Below are positions 50,800 through 63,131 of a stretch of 64,000 nt of DNA, piece after piece; the stretch's first letter is position 1, and the number at the start of each line of letters is the position of its first letter. The stretch lies in NCBI GenBank assembly GCA_950106755.1, contig OX467091.1, positions 24,445,538 through 24,509,537 on the forward strand, written 5' to 3'. The notes below the pieces were generated by a model, which ran no database searches, was not told the origin of the DNA, and saw only the letters and a program-made list of their open reading frames with translations. This stretch comes from Climacium dendroides (taxonomy: Eukaryota; Streptophyta; Bryopsida; Hypnales; Climaciaceae). Both the position numbers and the translations under genes were made by a program.

Positions 50800-53299
50800 A
50801 TGGAGAGTGGGAGAGAGTGGGAGAGTGTGCAAGTACAAGGGCCTGACAGTGCAGGGATAGCGACACTCACGCTCAATCGCCCGTCCAAGTTCAATGCGTT
50901 GGACTCCTCGCTGTTCGAGGAACTTCCGGCTGCAGTTCAGGCTCTGGATCTGAACCCCGCCGTACGCGTCATCATCGTGAACGCTGCCGGGCCTCATTTC
51001 TGCGCGGGGATCGACCTCTCGCATTTCGAGAAAGAGTTTGGTAGGCTTCGATTTCTTGCTTTCTTGTTTTTTTTCAATCGCACTGCTTTCTTTTGTTTCT
51101 CTTTTTATTGTAGTTGTTTCTCTTTTCCAGTTCCAAAATAATGTGAGTAATAAAGACGAGTTAACATAATCAACAGTTGTTATGTATAGAATATGATGAA
51201 TCTGAGCTATGGAGCTTGTGTAGTTACATATTTTCATGCCTAATTTTCTTGCAAGCTTTCAAAACGAATGTATAAGACAATAATTTATAATTGTCACTCA
51301 AAGAACGATCAGTAATTGTAATCACTAATTCTAATGTTTAACAAAATGTAGTGTAAGATGAATCTAAGTTATGGAGCTTATTTCGTCGCATAATATTCAT
51401 GCCGAACCTCAGGAGTCGACGTTTAGCTCAATTTAGTGGATATTTCAATTTATTATGTTGCTTTCTCACGTGATTCACTTCAGTCGAAGCAAGAGGTTCA
51501 GGTAACATGAACAAGGGACGTACAGGGAATAATGTTACTCAAAGCAAGAGGAGTAGTCAACGGTTAACATTTGTTAGCATATGTGGTTGCACAATTTCCA
51601 TGCTGACGATGGAAGTCATCATAGAGTTCAATTTTGTGAACATTTTGATGTATGTTGTCGTGATTTTCAAATTAATGTATAGGAATCGGGATCGGGATGT
51701 ATAGGGAATAACGTATAATGTCATTCAAAGAAAGATCGGGGTAATCATGTAGCATATGATGAATCTGACTTACGGAGCTTATATAATCACATAATTTCGA
51801 TGTTGACCATAGAGAGTCAATATAGTGGTCAATTTACTGAATTTTCTGATGTATTCTGTCGCAGTCTACAAGTTAACGTGTAGTGATAAACAGGGATTAA
51901 TGTACATTGTCGTTGAAAGAAAGATGCATAATCATAATCGAAGGTTCTCTTGAGTAGCATATGATGAATCTAACTTACGAAGCTTGTATCGTTGCATAAT
52001 TTCCACGTTGGACCCAGAGAGTCCACATTGAGCTCAGTTTAGTGAATCTTTTGATCTTTTCTGTTGCAATTTCATGCGATTCTCTTGATCGCCAAGTAGA
52101 AGATTCAGGCAAGTGATTGGTTCCTTATTCGGTACAAATACAATGGTTTTCAGGAAACAATGAAACGCCGACGTGCTTGGGTCGACAAAAGGAGAAGTTT
52201 CGAAGAGATGTGAAGGCGATGCAGGATGCATTCAACGCCTTCGAAGAATGTCGAAAGCCCGTGATCGCCGCCATTCAGGGGGCTTGTGTCGGAGGTGGCA
52301 TCGACATGGTCACGGCCTGTGACCTTCGTTACTGCACTCAGGTATTCTTGCCTCAATTTGAACTAGAGTTACGGGGAAGTCACAGTAGTCGATTTCAGTG
52401 TGAGCTTGTTGAATCCTAGCTTCATCCATATTTTGTGGCACTTCATTCTTAGTCTCTTGGTTCGAAATTTGGTGTGTTAGGTGGCTAGCTGTAGTGCATT
52501 CTCCATGTGAACTTCTTTAGTCTCATGTTCTTGTCTCCAATGTTCTCTGATTTGGGGTTCACTAGTTTCTAGGAAGCGCAAATGAGAGAACTTTGAGGAG
52601 AGTATGCATTCTTCATTCTCCAATGCTCAGTGAATTAGGTTTTTGTCAGTTTGTTGAATTTGCTAACTAGAGGACTCTGAAGAAGCCCATGACTACCGCT
52701 AGATTGTGTCTTTCCTATCGTTGGCATTGGTATTGTGGACGTTTCCGTGCCTTACGAATGACCACATTTGGGGGCTGTTACCTGCTCCGCTATGTTACCG
52801 AATAGGAAATTGAAGTGAGATCCTTCTCCAAAGCAGTAATCCCCTCGTAGAGAAATGGAGCTCTGAGATTCTGACACTCGTTATTGGACAGGATGCGGTG
52901 TTTAGCGTGAGGGAGGTGGACGTGGCCATCACAGCGGACCTGGGGACGCTGCAACGATTGCCAAAGCTCGTGGGTCATGGAAACGCAATGGAGCTGGCAC
53001 TCACAGGGAGACGATTCAGCGGGTCGGAAGCGAAGGCGCTGGGCCTGGTGCAGGGGGTTCTCCAGTCCCAAGCGGAGCTCCATGACCACGTGCACAAGCT
53101 GGCATCCCAGATTGCAGCGAAGTCGCCTCTGGCCGTCATGGGAACGAAGACTGTGCTGATCAAGAGTCGCGACATGACGGTGGCGCAAGGCCTTGAGTAC
53201 GTGGGGCTGTGGAACGCTGCCATGCTTGCCTCTGAGGATTTGCAGGAGGCTTTGCAAGCACGGGTACAGAAGCGAAAGCCCCACTACTCAAAGCTATGA
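50800..53299 (+). CDS. DCI1: Peroxisomal delta(3,5)-delta(2,4)-dienoyl-CoA isomerase
   Basis: Crotonase-fold enzyme that isomerises 3,5-dienoyl-CoA to 2,4-dienoyl-CoA in beta-oxidation of unsaturated fatty acids. Exons 50800-51040, 52154-52341 and 52892-53299; 837 nt, 278 residues, normal length. Seen: substrate/oxyanion-hole segments PHFCAGIDLS (G70) and GACVGGGIDM (about 123-132). The three acidic residues expected from the rat enzyme are present at the same spacing: D131, E151 and D159 (20 and 8 apart). Those residues, with REVDVAITADLGTLQRLP, separate it from plain enoyl-CoA hydratases. The C-terminus YSKL is a canonical PTS1 peroxisome signal, and there is no N-terminal mitochondrial leader. 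The start is the first ATG after the stop-containing leader and begins just before the family homology. Exons are GC-rich against AT-rich introns. Confidence 0.94.
51160..52130 (+). repeat. Degenerate ~200-bp tandem repeats filling DCI1 intron 1
   Basis: Four to five units, marked by 'tagcatatgatgaatct.acttacg.agctt' near 51190, 51355, 51575, 51750 and 51957. Each continues with 'cataattt.catg.tga', 'gagtc.a..t.gagctca.tttagtg' and 'ttctgttgc'. Spacing between units is about 165-220 bp. No coding sequence was found among them. Confidence 0.75.
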
Positions 53300-53843
53300 A
53301 AGTAATTGATTGCCCTGGACTTCTTCTCTTATTACTTAGTGTATATATTAGGAGACTCTCGATTAGGATATATTACACCTCTTGATGAGGTTCATCAATT
53401 GGGAAACATGCATAACATTATATATTGGACTTAGCCGGGTCCCTCAATTTCAGTATCTCATGCACCCTGTAGAGTCTGATCCAGGGGCGCTGCAATGCAC
53501 TTCAATTCCCTAAGTTGAAATTCCGGGGAGGAATTTCAGGGTTTACAAGGTTATGTGTGGGCGCTTCTGTGACAGGATTAGGTTCAATGGTATTAGATTG
53601 GTCCTTTGAGTGCAGCATTTCTTTGGTGTGGGGTCCAAGAGGCGAACCGGTTATAATAATATAATATATTTCGAGCAACACTTGTGGCAAGGGCATTTTC
53701 ACCCCTCACTTTCTTCTCTTGCTTTTTATGTTTGCGTGTATGTTTCATGCCTCTCTTCTCGTCGCTTGTTCGTGATATTTGAATGACAGTATGGTCAATT
53801 GCTGACATCACAGAAAGCAATTTTTTAAATATATATTTTGCAG
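53300..53843 (+). other. Spacer with possible first exon of the trihelix gene
   Basis: Holds the DCI1 3' UTR. One candidate first exon for the next gene starts at an ATG near 53588 (MVLDWSFECS...) with a phase-0 donor, but this is a guess. Confidence 0.35.
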
Positions 53844-55020
53844 GTTGGGAAGGCGAACATTCCAGTCTCAATTTGTGAAGAGAGTGGAGTGGGTGCAAGT
53901 GGTGGGGTGGAAAAGGGTTTAAAGAGACAATTATTTGAGGTTGGAGAAGGCGAAGAGAATGTCCATGTTTGTGCTGCTCAAGAGACTCCGACAATGCTAC
54001 CGAAGAGGAAAGCAGGACGGCCAAGGAAAACATTGAGAGTGAAGATTGAGGAGAGCGAAGCAGGAAGAAATTGGCCAGATAGCGAGGTGTACGCATTGAT
54101 CGATGTTCGGGGTGAAATGGAGACTGATTTTGTAAAGAATGCTAAAAAGCAAGGTCAGAATTTTCTATGCTTTTGTCTCTTGGTCAATAAGGTAGCGGAT
54201 ACTAGTTGCGTCGATTTGAGCGTTTCAACCTATATGTAGAAGTGTAAGTTTTGAGAGATGTATAGTTGTGGAGAGATCTGTATAAGAGTCAAATAATAAG
54301 TTTATAACTACATGAATTTCCTTGGCAACTCCAAAGTGAGAGGTTGTAGACCACTAAAAGTGCCATAGACGATCCAATTTCTATCCAAAGATGAGTGACC
54401 GTAGACAATTAGTCAGAGAAGTCCTACCAATTTTATGGATAGATGAGTTGCTGTTGGTAACAGGGGTCGTTGTAGGTAATAGGATCAGGTTCCTAATTAT
54501 TTTAGTATCCTCTATTTTATATTGTATTGGAGGCCTCTCTTTCCATTTCGAGGCTATATGATGCTGAATGTGTTATGTTGCCGTGAGTTACTGAACTTCC
54601 ACCCAAAGGTTCCGTTGGCTCCATTGTTCAATTATTTCATATAGACAACTAAATTCTCGTACAATGAATTTTTCAGGAGTTGACTCCTGGTCAAACCTTC
54701 ATGCTCGAATGGTGGCTTCGATACAGGGTTTCAATCGAACTCCAATTGCTTGCAAGCGCAAATTCAACTCTTTGTATAAGCAATACAAAGATTTTAAAAT
54801 TGCAAATAACGTTTCTGATCATGACCGGCATGAATGCAAGTTCTATGCGTGCCTTGATAACTGGTGGCATTTCAACGGAAGTGTAGTGAAGCATGTTTCC
54901 TTGAGTGCAACTAATTGTACAACACCAACAATGGACAACCCCGAAGATGACAACGCCAACCAGGCTTTGATCGGATATGATGGAAATAAGTGCAGAAAAA
55001 GAGAAATACAATCGGCTTAG
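53844..55020 (+). CDS. AT-hook/trihelix (MYB-SANT-like) DNA-binding protein, 5' end unresolved
   Basis: Two supported exons, 53844-54153 and 54677-55020, joined by a GT-AG intron after codon position 1, give at least 217 residues. The first exon opens at an acceptor (ttttgcag) with no in-frame ATG nearby, so an upstream exon is missing from the model. It contains KRKAGRPRKTLRVK, an AT-hook (GRP core with basic flanks), then the start of a trihelix domain: NWPDSEVYALIDVRGEME. The second exon completes it: SWSNLHARM, then FNRTPIACKRKFNSLYKQYKDFK, matching the W..E..LI..R / W..I...M / CK.K...L...Y pattern, and ends with a short acidic and basic tail. The role is most likely transcriptional regulation in the nucleus; targets cannot be told. 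Confidence 0.75.
54240..54528 (-). repeat. Dispersed ~290-bp repeat, copy 3 (antisense in trihelix intron)
   Basis: Read on the minus strand it follows copies 1 and 2: agaggatacta, ggaacctgatcc, the hairpin ctgttaccaacag followed by caactcatc, gtggtctacaa, gaaattcatg and gatctctccaca. Confidence 0.8.
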
Positions 55021-55829
55021 GCTGCTATAAATCTTTTTCATTGTATGTAAATTTTAACCTCAAGTCTGATGTGTACTGTACTGCTTGGTTGAGAGAGAGA
55101 AGGTAGGCAATTTTTTTTCTTCATTGTAGATTCATTACGTGATTTGGCTAGAAGTCTATTCTGTACAGTGGCTTCTATCAGCAATTTTTATACGATTTCA
55201 TCTACCGGTATTGTCCTCTTTGTTAATTATACTTGTGGATTATACTCTGAAACTTGATTCACTCTGTGTACAGAAAACTGGCCGGAGTTTTTCAACCTTT
55301 GGTTACCAGAATGGTTTCAAGACATGGCAGGTTTGAGAGAATCTTAAACTCAAGCTCAATTGGAGACGTACAATTGAAGTGTACAAACAAAAAAATTGAC
55401 CTCAATACATGCCATGACATTATTCAGCAACTCTGGATGTTCCCCACTCGGAACACAAAATCGAAGACATAAAATGGAAGACCAGTGCCAGGCTTCAAAA
55501 AGAGTTGAGCAACTTTCCACTGAAACTTCCAAGATTTCAATATAGCAAATTTTAATTAATTTACATCAACCTCGAGGGCCACGACGTATACTTATGCTCC
55601 ATGTAACAATTTCACTTGTTTCGTGTCCATAAAAGTTTGAAAAACAGTTTATTGAAAGATAATCAATTCTTAGTATACAATACTCTCTTTGTTCAAAGTG
55701 CCCCATTGACATTGCAAATGAGACGATACAAAAAGTGGCAATATTGCTTTAAAACCACAAGCCTTGAAGTTGAAGTCAATGGAGAACAAAGTTTATTTTT
55801 TGATTGAGAACATAAGACAAGGTGTTAAC
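55021..55829. other. 3' flank of the trihelix gene
   Basis: Moderate GC; likely includes the 3' UTR. Short frames are present without recognisable domains. Confidence 0.4.
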
Positions 55830-56660
55830 TCCTCAATGCCCTAGGGGCCCAAAAGTGGCCTCATGTAGTTTTGAGTCCAATTCAAAGTGCTGTAACTTTT
55901 GCATCCAATGTTTGAATTCAATAAAACTTGTTGGAAAAGTTGTGCATACTAGTCTAGTTTGTGTATCAAAATTTTCAGATCAATCCAAGATGTACTGATT
56001 TTATGGAAGCGAATCGAAGTTCATAGGTTCAATTTGAGTTTACCAAACTGCATTTGATGGCTGCAACTTCAGGGGCTTGTATCTCCTTCATCCAATGTTT
56101 GTTTTCAATAATATTTGTTGGATCATGTTTCCCTTGAAGTCTAGTTATTGTGGTAAAATTTTCATATCAATCCAAGTTGTTTTGAATGTTTTGGAGAAAT
56201 TCAAAGTTCAAAACCCTAATAGTTTTTCATTACAGTGAACTTTGGCGGCTTATTTCTTCTTCATATAGTGCCCATTTTCAATATTTTTTTTTTGGGAAAG
56301 TTGTGCATACTAGTCTAGTTTGTGTGGATAAAATTTCATATCAATTCAAGAAGTTGTGAGTGAGTGAGGCATTTTAAGAGAAGGGGGTTCAGCCTTGGAT
56401 GTGTTTTTTTTCAACTTTTCTTACATTTCAAAGCCATTTTGCAAACACAATGAGTCAATTGAATGATATTTCTTGTATGCCAATTTCCAAGCACTTTATA
56501 GTTTATAGTTTCTTCATTTGAGAAGGTTTAGAAATCAAATTTCACCTCCAAATGTGATGCAAGGAAAATTTCAGCATCCTTTTTCAACATTAAAACATTA
56601 TAATCTTGCAATCCATGTGGCCAAATGACTCCAAATTTGATTCATGACATTTACAACATG
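55830..56660. repeat. Dispersed repeat, inverted partner of 49288-50120
   Basis: Contains about three diverged ~190-bp subrepeats (aacttttgcatccaatgttt, tcttcatatagtgcccattttcaa) and pairs in inverse with 49288-50120. Together they bracket the DCI1-trihelix block. Confidence 0.75.
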
Positions 56661-57302
56661 TACACTACAAAATTGTGCAGTTGAGATTTCTATACCTTAG
56701 TGACATTTAGACTTGTAACATTTCAAAAGCAATGATGTTCTTAAACCCCAAAAGGTATTGCACCTTGAGGGGTTAAATAGAGATTTTCTTACTAAAGAAC
56801 AATTGTATAGCATTAAACCATATTTGAACCATGGTTCCAAAGTGATCTTCCTATTGCTCAAAAATGATCATTTTTATTCTAGAAGATTTAGTGTATGGAT
56901 AACAACCTCCTTGAAATACTTAGAAATGGGTTGAAAAAACATTATTTTTAGCCTTAATCCCAAACATTTTCTCCAACTAAAAGATCATTTTAAGATAGAG
57001 GGACTATCAATTAGGATGTCAAAAATATATTCATGATATTCATACAATAATTACATTCTTCTCTTGACTACATCACAGAGTTAGTTAGTAAGAAATGCCT
57101 AGGTTTCAAGTACACTCTACATGGCAAGCTATTAGGATGGTGCCATCTTCAAAGCATGGTCCCAACAAACCAAACCATGACCGCCCTTGGAAAATTAACC
57201 ACCATACTTCTATCAAGTAATTTTCTAATCCAAAGGTACATGTAACCAAACAAGGTCCAAGAATACAAATGTTGAATGTGTAAAGATAATCTACTAATAG
57301 AC
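56661..57302. other. AT-rich spacer
   Basis: No gene is seen. The right end probably includes the 3' UTR of the minus-strand gene ending at 57303. Confidence 0.5.
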
Positions 57303-60300
57303 TTATGTAGCCATAGTGGTCTCTATGGTGTCTATAAGAGATGCCAAACTAGCACCCTTCTCCAATTCTTGCACAATTGCTCCATGTACATTCTTATGTT
57401 CCTTCAACATATTGAAAGCTTGAAGCACTGACCATCGAGCGTGATTTGACATCTGCCATGCCAACATAAACATGAATGCTTGAGGAAAAATTCCATAGTC
57501 ATTTGGCCTACTAGATACAATAGAACCTCTGTAAAGCCTCCTTCTATTAACAAATAAACCTTTGTAAGATAATGTTGGTAGATGGTCCTAGACTTGACCC
57601 CATTATAAAGGTTATGACTAAAATGACCCTCTATGAACAAATAAATCCCTCTAATGTGATGGTCCTAGACCTAATGGTTTAGAAAGATTCTATTGTATTT
57701 GTTCCTAGGGTTCACTATCATATAACCCATGGAATTGACACATAGATGACCAAATAATTGAAAATTAATCCTCTAAGATCTATACATCCAAAAAATAGAC
57801 GCACCTTGGTCAACCCTAATTGTAACTTTTAAAATAACTAATTTTAGAATTTGATTTAAACTAAGAAAATGAAGCTTAACAAAGTCTTGTTTCTACTCCA
57901 TTTGGAAAAATTGAAAAATATCAAAAATTGAAAGAATTATTGAAATTGAAAGCTCCATGTAAATCCAAATAATACAATATAGTGTATTTTTCATTCGAAA
58001 ATATGTCTTTTAAATGGATTTTAAATTTAAATTATAAAATTATATTTTTCATTCTACTTTTTATTTATGGTAAAAATTATAGATTATTCTAATATATTTT
58101 CTAATTGATATAATTTTATTTCTTCTTTTAGATTTTAAAAATCACAATAATTTGATTTTTCCATCAAAATTATTGAAAAAAACATAATAAATAGAAAATC
58201 CAATTTTACACTAATAAAAAATATCAAAATTTTAAACACCAATTAGATAAAAGGATAAATTTGGTATAATAGTTGACTTTGACTTCAAGGTCTTTGTTGA
58301 AGTTGTTTTGGGTGTAAAAAAAAAAAAACAATTGAAATTTTTTCTCACTAATCTCCATTGCTACTTGTACTTCTTGAAAAAAATTCAAATGATTTGGATT
58401 TTTTTCTTCTATTTTAACTAATTTATTCTCATTTTTAGGAACAAAAATGATAACAATTACAATTTTCTGTGATTTCTTGAGATTTCTTGCAATGATATAC
58501 AATTCATAGTTTCAAGTAATCAAGTAATGAAAATATAAGATTGTTGTTTAAACACAATTTAAAAGGATAAATTTAGCTTAGATATGATGTTTGACCATTT
58601 CACAATAGGTCAAGTCCTTTAGGGGTTAAATGAGCCTAATTTATAAAGTTCTCTTCTAATGCATGTTTAAGTGGATATAGTCAAATGATGAGAGAAGGGA
58701 TTCACCACACTGTTCGAACAAGGTTCAGAGTTTGCACCAATAAGGTATGGTTTTTTGTGGCAACTCTGGTCTTGATATCGAAGGACAAAAGAGATAAAAC
58801 AGAACCTGAGTTACCTCAAGGGAACTTGCAGAAACGAGATACAGATGGTAAAATGAAGATGAGAATATCCAACAAGTGCACCTGTAAGGTAGGATGCTCT
58901 AGAACTGTTCCCGTTCTAAAAGCATCCTGTGGGTTAATCTAACACAGGAGTTGATTTTGAGTTTGTCCATGTACAACTATTGCACAATTTAAGGTGGGGA
59001 CGCTTTTAGAATACTAAGTCTTGCAAATTTGACCAATCATAACTAATTTGTACAGGAATCCAATTTATTTGATTCGAAGTGCATTGTTCTGCTGCGATTG
59101 TCTTTCCACAAAAATCACTCAAAAATGTTTGGACAGGGAAATCAGGTTGCATAGTACCTTATTTCTGATGAATGTGAAAAACACATGAGAATGAGAAACA
59201 GGATCTAACCTTGCTAGGACCCCAGGGTGGCTGCAGTCCTGATATGATGGCTTTATACAAATTCTCGTCACTTTCGCCGCCCTCGGCTTCCCCGTAAACC
59301 AAACCTTCCGCAGCGATTCCCGCAAATAGTACAATACAGTACCTACACCATACAAGCATACGGGAATTGATAAAGCGAGACAACCAAACGGCACAAAAGA
59401 TATCATTTTCTTGTTGAGATGGAAAAGCATCGCCCTTGAAATCCTAAAATAAAAAATCAAATGAATTGGACCTGTCAACAGAAGCCTCAGTCAACTTGTT
59501 CTCCTCTACCTCTCGCGCCAAACTTTCGTCCCAAAACTGAGTGCCAGCCTGCATTTCCATGACATAAACACGATCACAAATGCACAAGCATCTGAGAATG
59601 ACCAAGAAATAGTAAATACTACATTAAAGTCCTTGTTTACTCTAGCCCAATTTGATCGCGACAACTTTGTGTGGGTTCAGATCTCTGAGAAACATCAGAT
59701 AACTTTTCATAAAACAAGTAATCAGTCGAGAACACAAGCACACAAAAGTGCACATAGTATTTTGAAATGCAGCTAAATTGTTCACCAGGGAAAATAAGGA
59801 CTTCGATGTAGTAGCGCCCACCCAAGTCCCCCTCCCAAAAAATCCTAGGCGTTCCAAATCTTGCCAATTTAACGCCATTTAAGGCAATTTCTGACAAAAA
59901 CTCTACCAAATGTACCAAGACTAAGATTTCTAGAACAGCTCTCAGAAGTGCGTTTTCTAGAACACTCTTACTAGTGACATCTCATGTGCTCAGACACATG
60001 AACCATGGAAAAAACACATAACTAGAATGCATTTTTTATTCAATCTCTTGCTACTATTGTGGAAGAATAAGCATCATGCACAGCGTTAAGAAACCACAAC
60101 GCCTTCCCGAACAGATGATTCAGACAACATTCAACTCCAAACTATCCAGTTAAGCTGATAATGATTTTGTTTCCAATACTCTTTTATTAATTTCCTTACA
60201 AACTTGAAAAGCAGACAGTAAGCTTTCACAATCAACTTCCTTCATGCTAAATTGAGTCTCTTGACACAGTCTTGTGAAGATGTCAATCCTCAAACGCTTG

Positions 60301-62671
60301 ACATTCTTTTTTCTATTCAAAGTACTGGTAGATGTTGGTTCGGACCGAGGAAGGCACAGAGGTATGAGAATTAGACGTCATACCTGACCGGAAATGCCAG
60401 ATTTGAGAGCCTCTGCAGCATCCAAAACTACTCCCCTGACTGGGCAACCTAACAAGTACGCTGCAGGCACCAAGGAAACACCACTCATCTTCATATCGTT
60501 CAAGTAGGATAATAAAATAAAATGGAATAGGTTATTCATTTTCAGTAAGCCCAACAAAAAAGAAGTCCCAGACTGACTTGTCACTAAGATAGAAAAAGTT
60601 TCAACAGAAAAGTACAGAAAGAGAATTACTAAGCTTAAGTGCTAGAAATCAAGTTGATTAAACTAAAATAAAAGAACAAGATTGGTATAAAGAACATAGA
60701 AGAATCGGAAAGACTAAAGAGACAAATCGTCAAAGTAATTTAACCAAATACAAACTTCTGACCTTCTATTCTCTCATAATGAACTAAAAATTGTTACTCT
60801 CAATTTACTATTACTTGCAGCTGATTAGAATACTACCCTTCAAGTAAACTTCAACATCAAGTCTGATGTGCAAGATTGGGGGCTTACCAACAAGAACATG
60901 ACCAGCCTCATGGACAAGCATCCGCCTTCTATAGCCAGGCCAGAAGCTTAAAACCTGCGCTTGACCCGCACCCCCGAGATAAATCGAGTCCAGTAAACCC
61001 AAAATAACGATGACTACTGCAAGAGGACGAACATCAATGTTGTTGTTCACTAAGAAGGAAAACAGAGCAATGGCTGCAACGAGCTGGAGAGATGAATTCC
61101 CAGACAGACCCCACTTCTTTGGCGAGAGGCTGGATGCTGCAAGAAAAAACAGTACACAATACAATGAGTGCCACATGGACAATTCATCTTACAGGTACAA
61201 AATATTTCGATGACTGCATTGCCAAAAGTAACACGCTTCTAATAAAAATGACTTGATGAAGTAAGAAGCAGAGGTGCACAGGGTTCGTCGCCGTCTACTC
61301 TTGTAATCATCATTTGCAATAATCATGTACACCAGAAACGAATATAAATGAATGAAATACTAAAATATTCCTTTCAAATCCTGCTAAGAGCAACTTAGGA
61401 TGTAAGGCAGAGAATACTAAAACCGATAGGGACCTGACCCCGTCTCATATACTGATTCCTGTTACCAACAGCAACTCATCAATTCAAAACCTTGGTTGGC
61501 CATCAATGAGCAAGTTGGGTGTTAGCATGACTTGGCTAAGTTTCTATGGCCACTGATATTTTGAATGGAAAGTGGGGTTGACTACTATCCTTCAATAGTG
61601 GTCTACAATCTCACACTTAAAAGGATTGCATAAGAAATTCATACATAGTGATATAAATTTAATCTCAACAGATTTGGCTCTTGTACCCAAATTAATCTCT
61701 CCACAGCATAATGCTGATCGCAAACGAAGGCACACTCCTAAACGTTGGTCAAATTCTGAAAATGACACGATTCCAGATCCTTCAGCTTATGATATCACAC
61801 CACGACAGCTGCAAGACTTACCAGCAAGTCCAGAGGACGCCAACATGTCTTCTGCAGTGACAACCCTTCGCCCTCCACCAGCTTCAAAAACTGCTCACAG
61901 CAGTAAAGAAGAGTTCATCAGAAACCAAACAGACAGAAAGAAAGCAAGATCAAAGCAATATCACGCCAAATGAACAAGAAGCCTACCCCGAGATTTGTAT
62001 TTTCCAAAGCTTTGCAAAAATCCCCTATCTTGAAGCCAACCATACGCTTGCCCGACCAATTCCAGATCCATGGCACTCTGACATGTGTCCAGGATCTTCA
62101 TGTACTCAGTTCGGGGAAGAGAAAAAGCGGCATACGAGGTTCCTGTTCCATTTGAGGACTCCGCCCTCAGAGATCCATTACTCTCTCCATCTACATAAAG
62201 CTCATCGACTTTCCGAGCATCATCCCCTGCTGTTGTTGCATCTGATTCAAAGTTGTTCAGAGCCTCGAGTGCCTTCAAAGCTCTTCCTAGATCCTTGAAT
62301 TCCACAGCTTCCTCAAATTCTTTCCACTGAAATTTAGGTATCCTTTCTCGGTCCAATGGAGGCGTTTGCGATGGTTCGGGCTCTCGTTGCAGATCTTGTC
62401 GCCATTCTTGTTGCTTCGCTTTGTTTCGCACCACCCCTCGTACAGAATCCCCCCTTCTGTTCTTGATCAACCTTGGTCTTCTTGCGAAATTCACTTTACT
62501 AGGAGCTCTCAAAGCGCAGATAATACTACATTTGCCACCAATTTCAGGGCAACCAAAACTTGCCCTGTGCACATGCATTGCAGACAGAGGGCGACGTTGC
62601 AAGCATGCCATAACTCGCCTCCTCGGCTTCAACTTCACACCGAAATATCCTAAATCAGTCCTATGTAACAA
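57303..62671 (-). CDS. Plastid HEAGH membrane metalloprotease-like protein (AAA-less FtsH/M41-related)
   Basis: Related to the plant 'stress regulated' plastid proteins that keep an M41-like zinc site but lack the AAA ATPase domain. Exons: 62671-61987, 61890-61822, 61136-60888, 60460-60384, 59548-59472, 59342-59210, 57452-57303; 1,440 nt, 479 residues, consistent phases. The first ~75 residues are basic and Ser/Ala-rich, a likely transit peptide; a second Met at codon 21 is an alternative start. Then come a charged region, SPKKWGLSGNSS, two membrane segments (about 266-281 and 288-306), the zinc motif H327-E328-A-G-H331, a GCPVRGVVLD strand, and FAGIAAEGLVYG...GGESDENL, whose D411 is a candidate third ligand. 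The last exon (MSNHARWSVLQAFNML...) lies beyond a 1,757-bp intron containing old repeats. Exon 2 may start 9 nt later (61881), as both acceptors keep frame. Confidence 0.88.
61402..61712 (+). repeat. Dispersed ~290-bp repeat, copy 2 (antisense in HEAGH-gene intron 2)
   Basis: Closest to copy 1: agagaatactaaaaccgatagggacc, ctgttaccaacagcaactcatc, ttgcataagaaattcatacat and ggctcttgtaccca occur in the same order and spacing. Confidence 0.85.
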
Positions 62672-62796
62672 TATCTGTATTTCATGCCCCTACATTAGGT
62701 TCTAGAGAATCCTTGCTAAGCACCCTTGAGCAGCCTTGAGCAATTGCACGAACTCTGTACAAACTGTTGGATACACAATCTCAGAATCTCTCGATT

Positions 62797-62935
62797 GAGG
62801 GGGAGTGTTGGACTATGAGGTGCCATTAGGGTTTCATCCACACCGGATGCTTATCATCCGGTTCTAGTCATCCACTGCTAAGATTAGGGTTAACACTCTT
62901 GTATTTAACCTCAGCCTAATCTCTTGGCCAAAATT
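62797..62935 (+). mobile_element. Copia 3' end: polypurine tract and LTR start
   Basis: gagggggag (62797-62804) followed at once by TGTTGGACTATGAGG is the typical polypurine tract plus TG start of a Copia 3' LTR. The internal region is missing upstream, where the HEAGH gene begins. The LTR's right end is unclear, probably near 62935 after 'cctaatctcttgg'. It lies about 130 bp upstream of that gene's start codon and so is within its promoter. Confidence 0.65.
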
Positions 62936-63131
62936 CAAAATAATTAAAAACTATTATTAATAATTTAAAATTTATTAAAATATTAAAATAAAAATAAAAA
63001 ATTACTTTTTGTTTTTTAAAAATTATTTTAAAATTATTTTAAAATTACTAATTGACGTGGTAGTGACTTGGTCACATCAAACTACTAAAATCATAACTCC
63101 CTCTATAATATCACAAATGCTACCATTAATA

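Noticed and set aside
52790..53284. 164-codon minus-strand frame
   Set aside because: It is the antisense of DCI1 exon 3, whose plus-strand frame carries the catalytic residues and PTS1; the frame is a product of GC-rich coding sequence.
53593..54096. 167-codon minus-strand frame
   Set aside because: Overlaps antisense to the AT-hook/trihelix exon; no recognisable domain.
57404..57640. 78-codon minus-strand frame as a separate gene
   Set aside because: It reads the wrong frame of the final HEAGH exon (57452-57303), which matches the family in another frame after an acceptor.
62083..62705. Plus-strand frames of 71-95 codons
   Set aside because: Antisense to exon 1 of the HEAGH gene, which is open for 228 codons with transit-peptide character.
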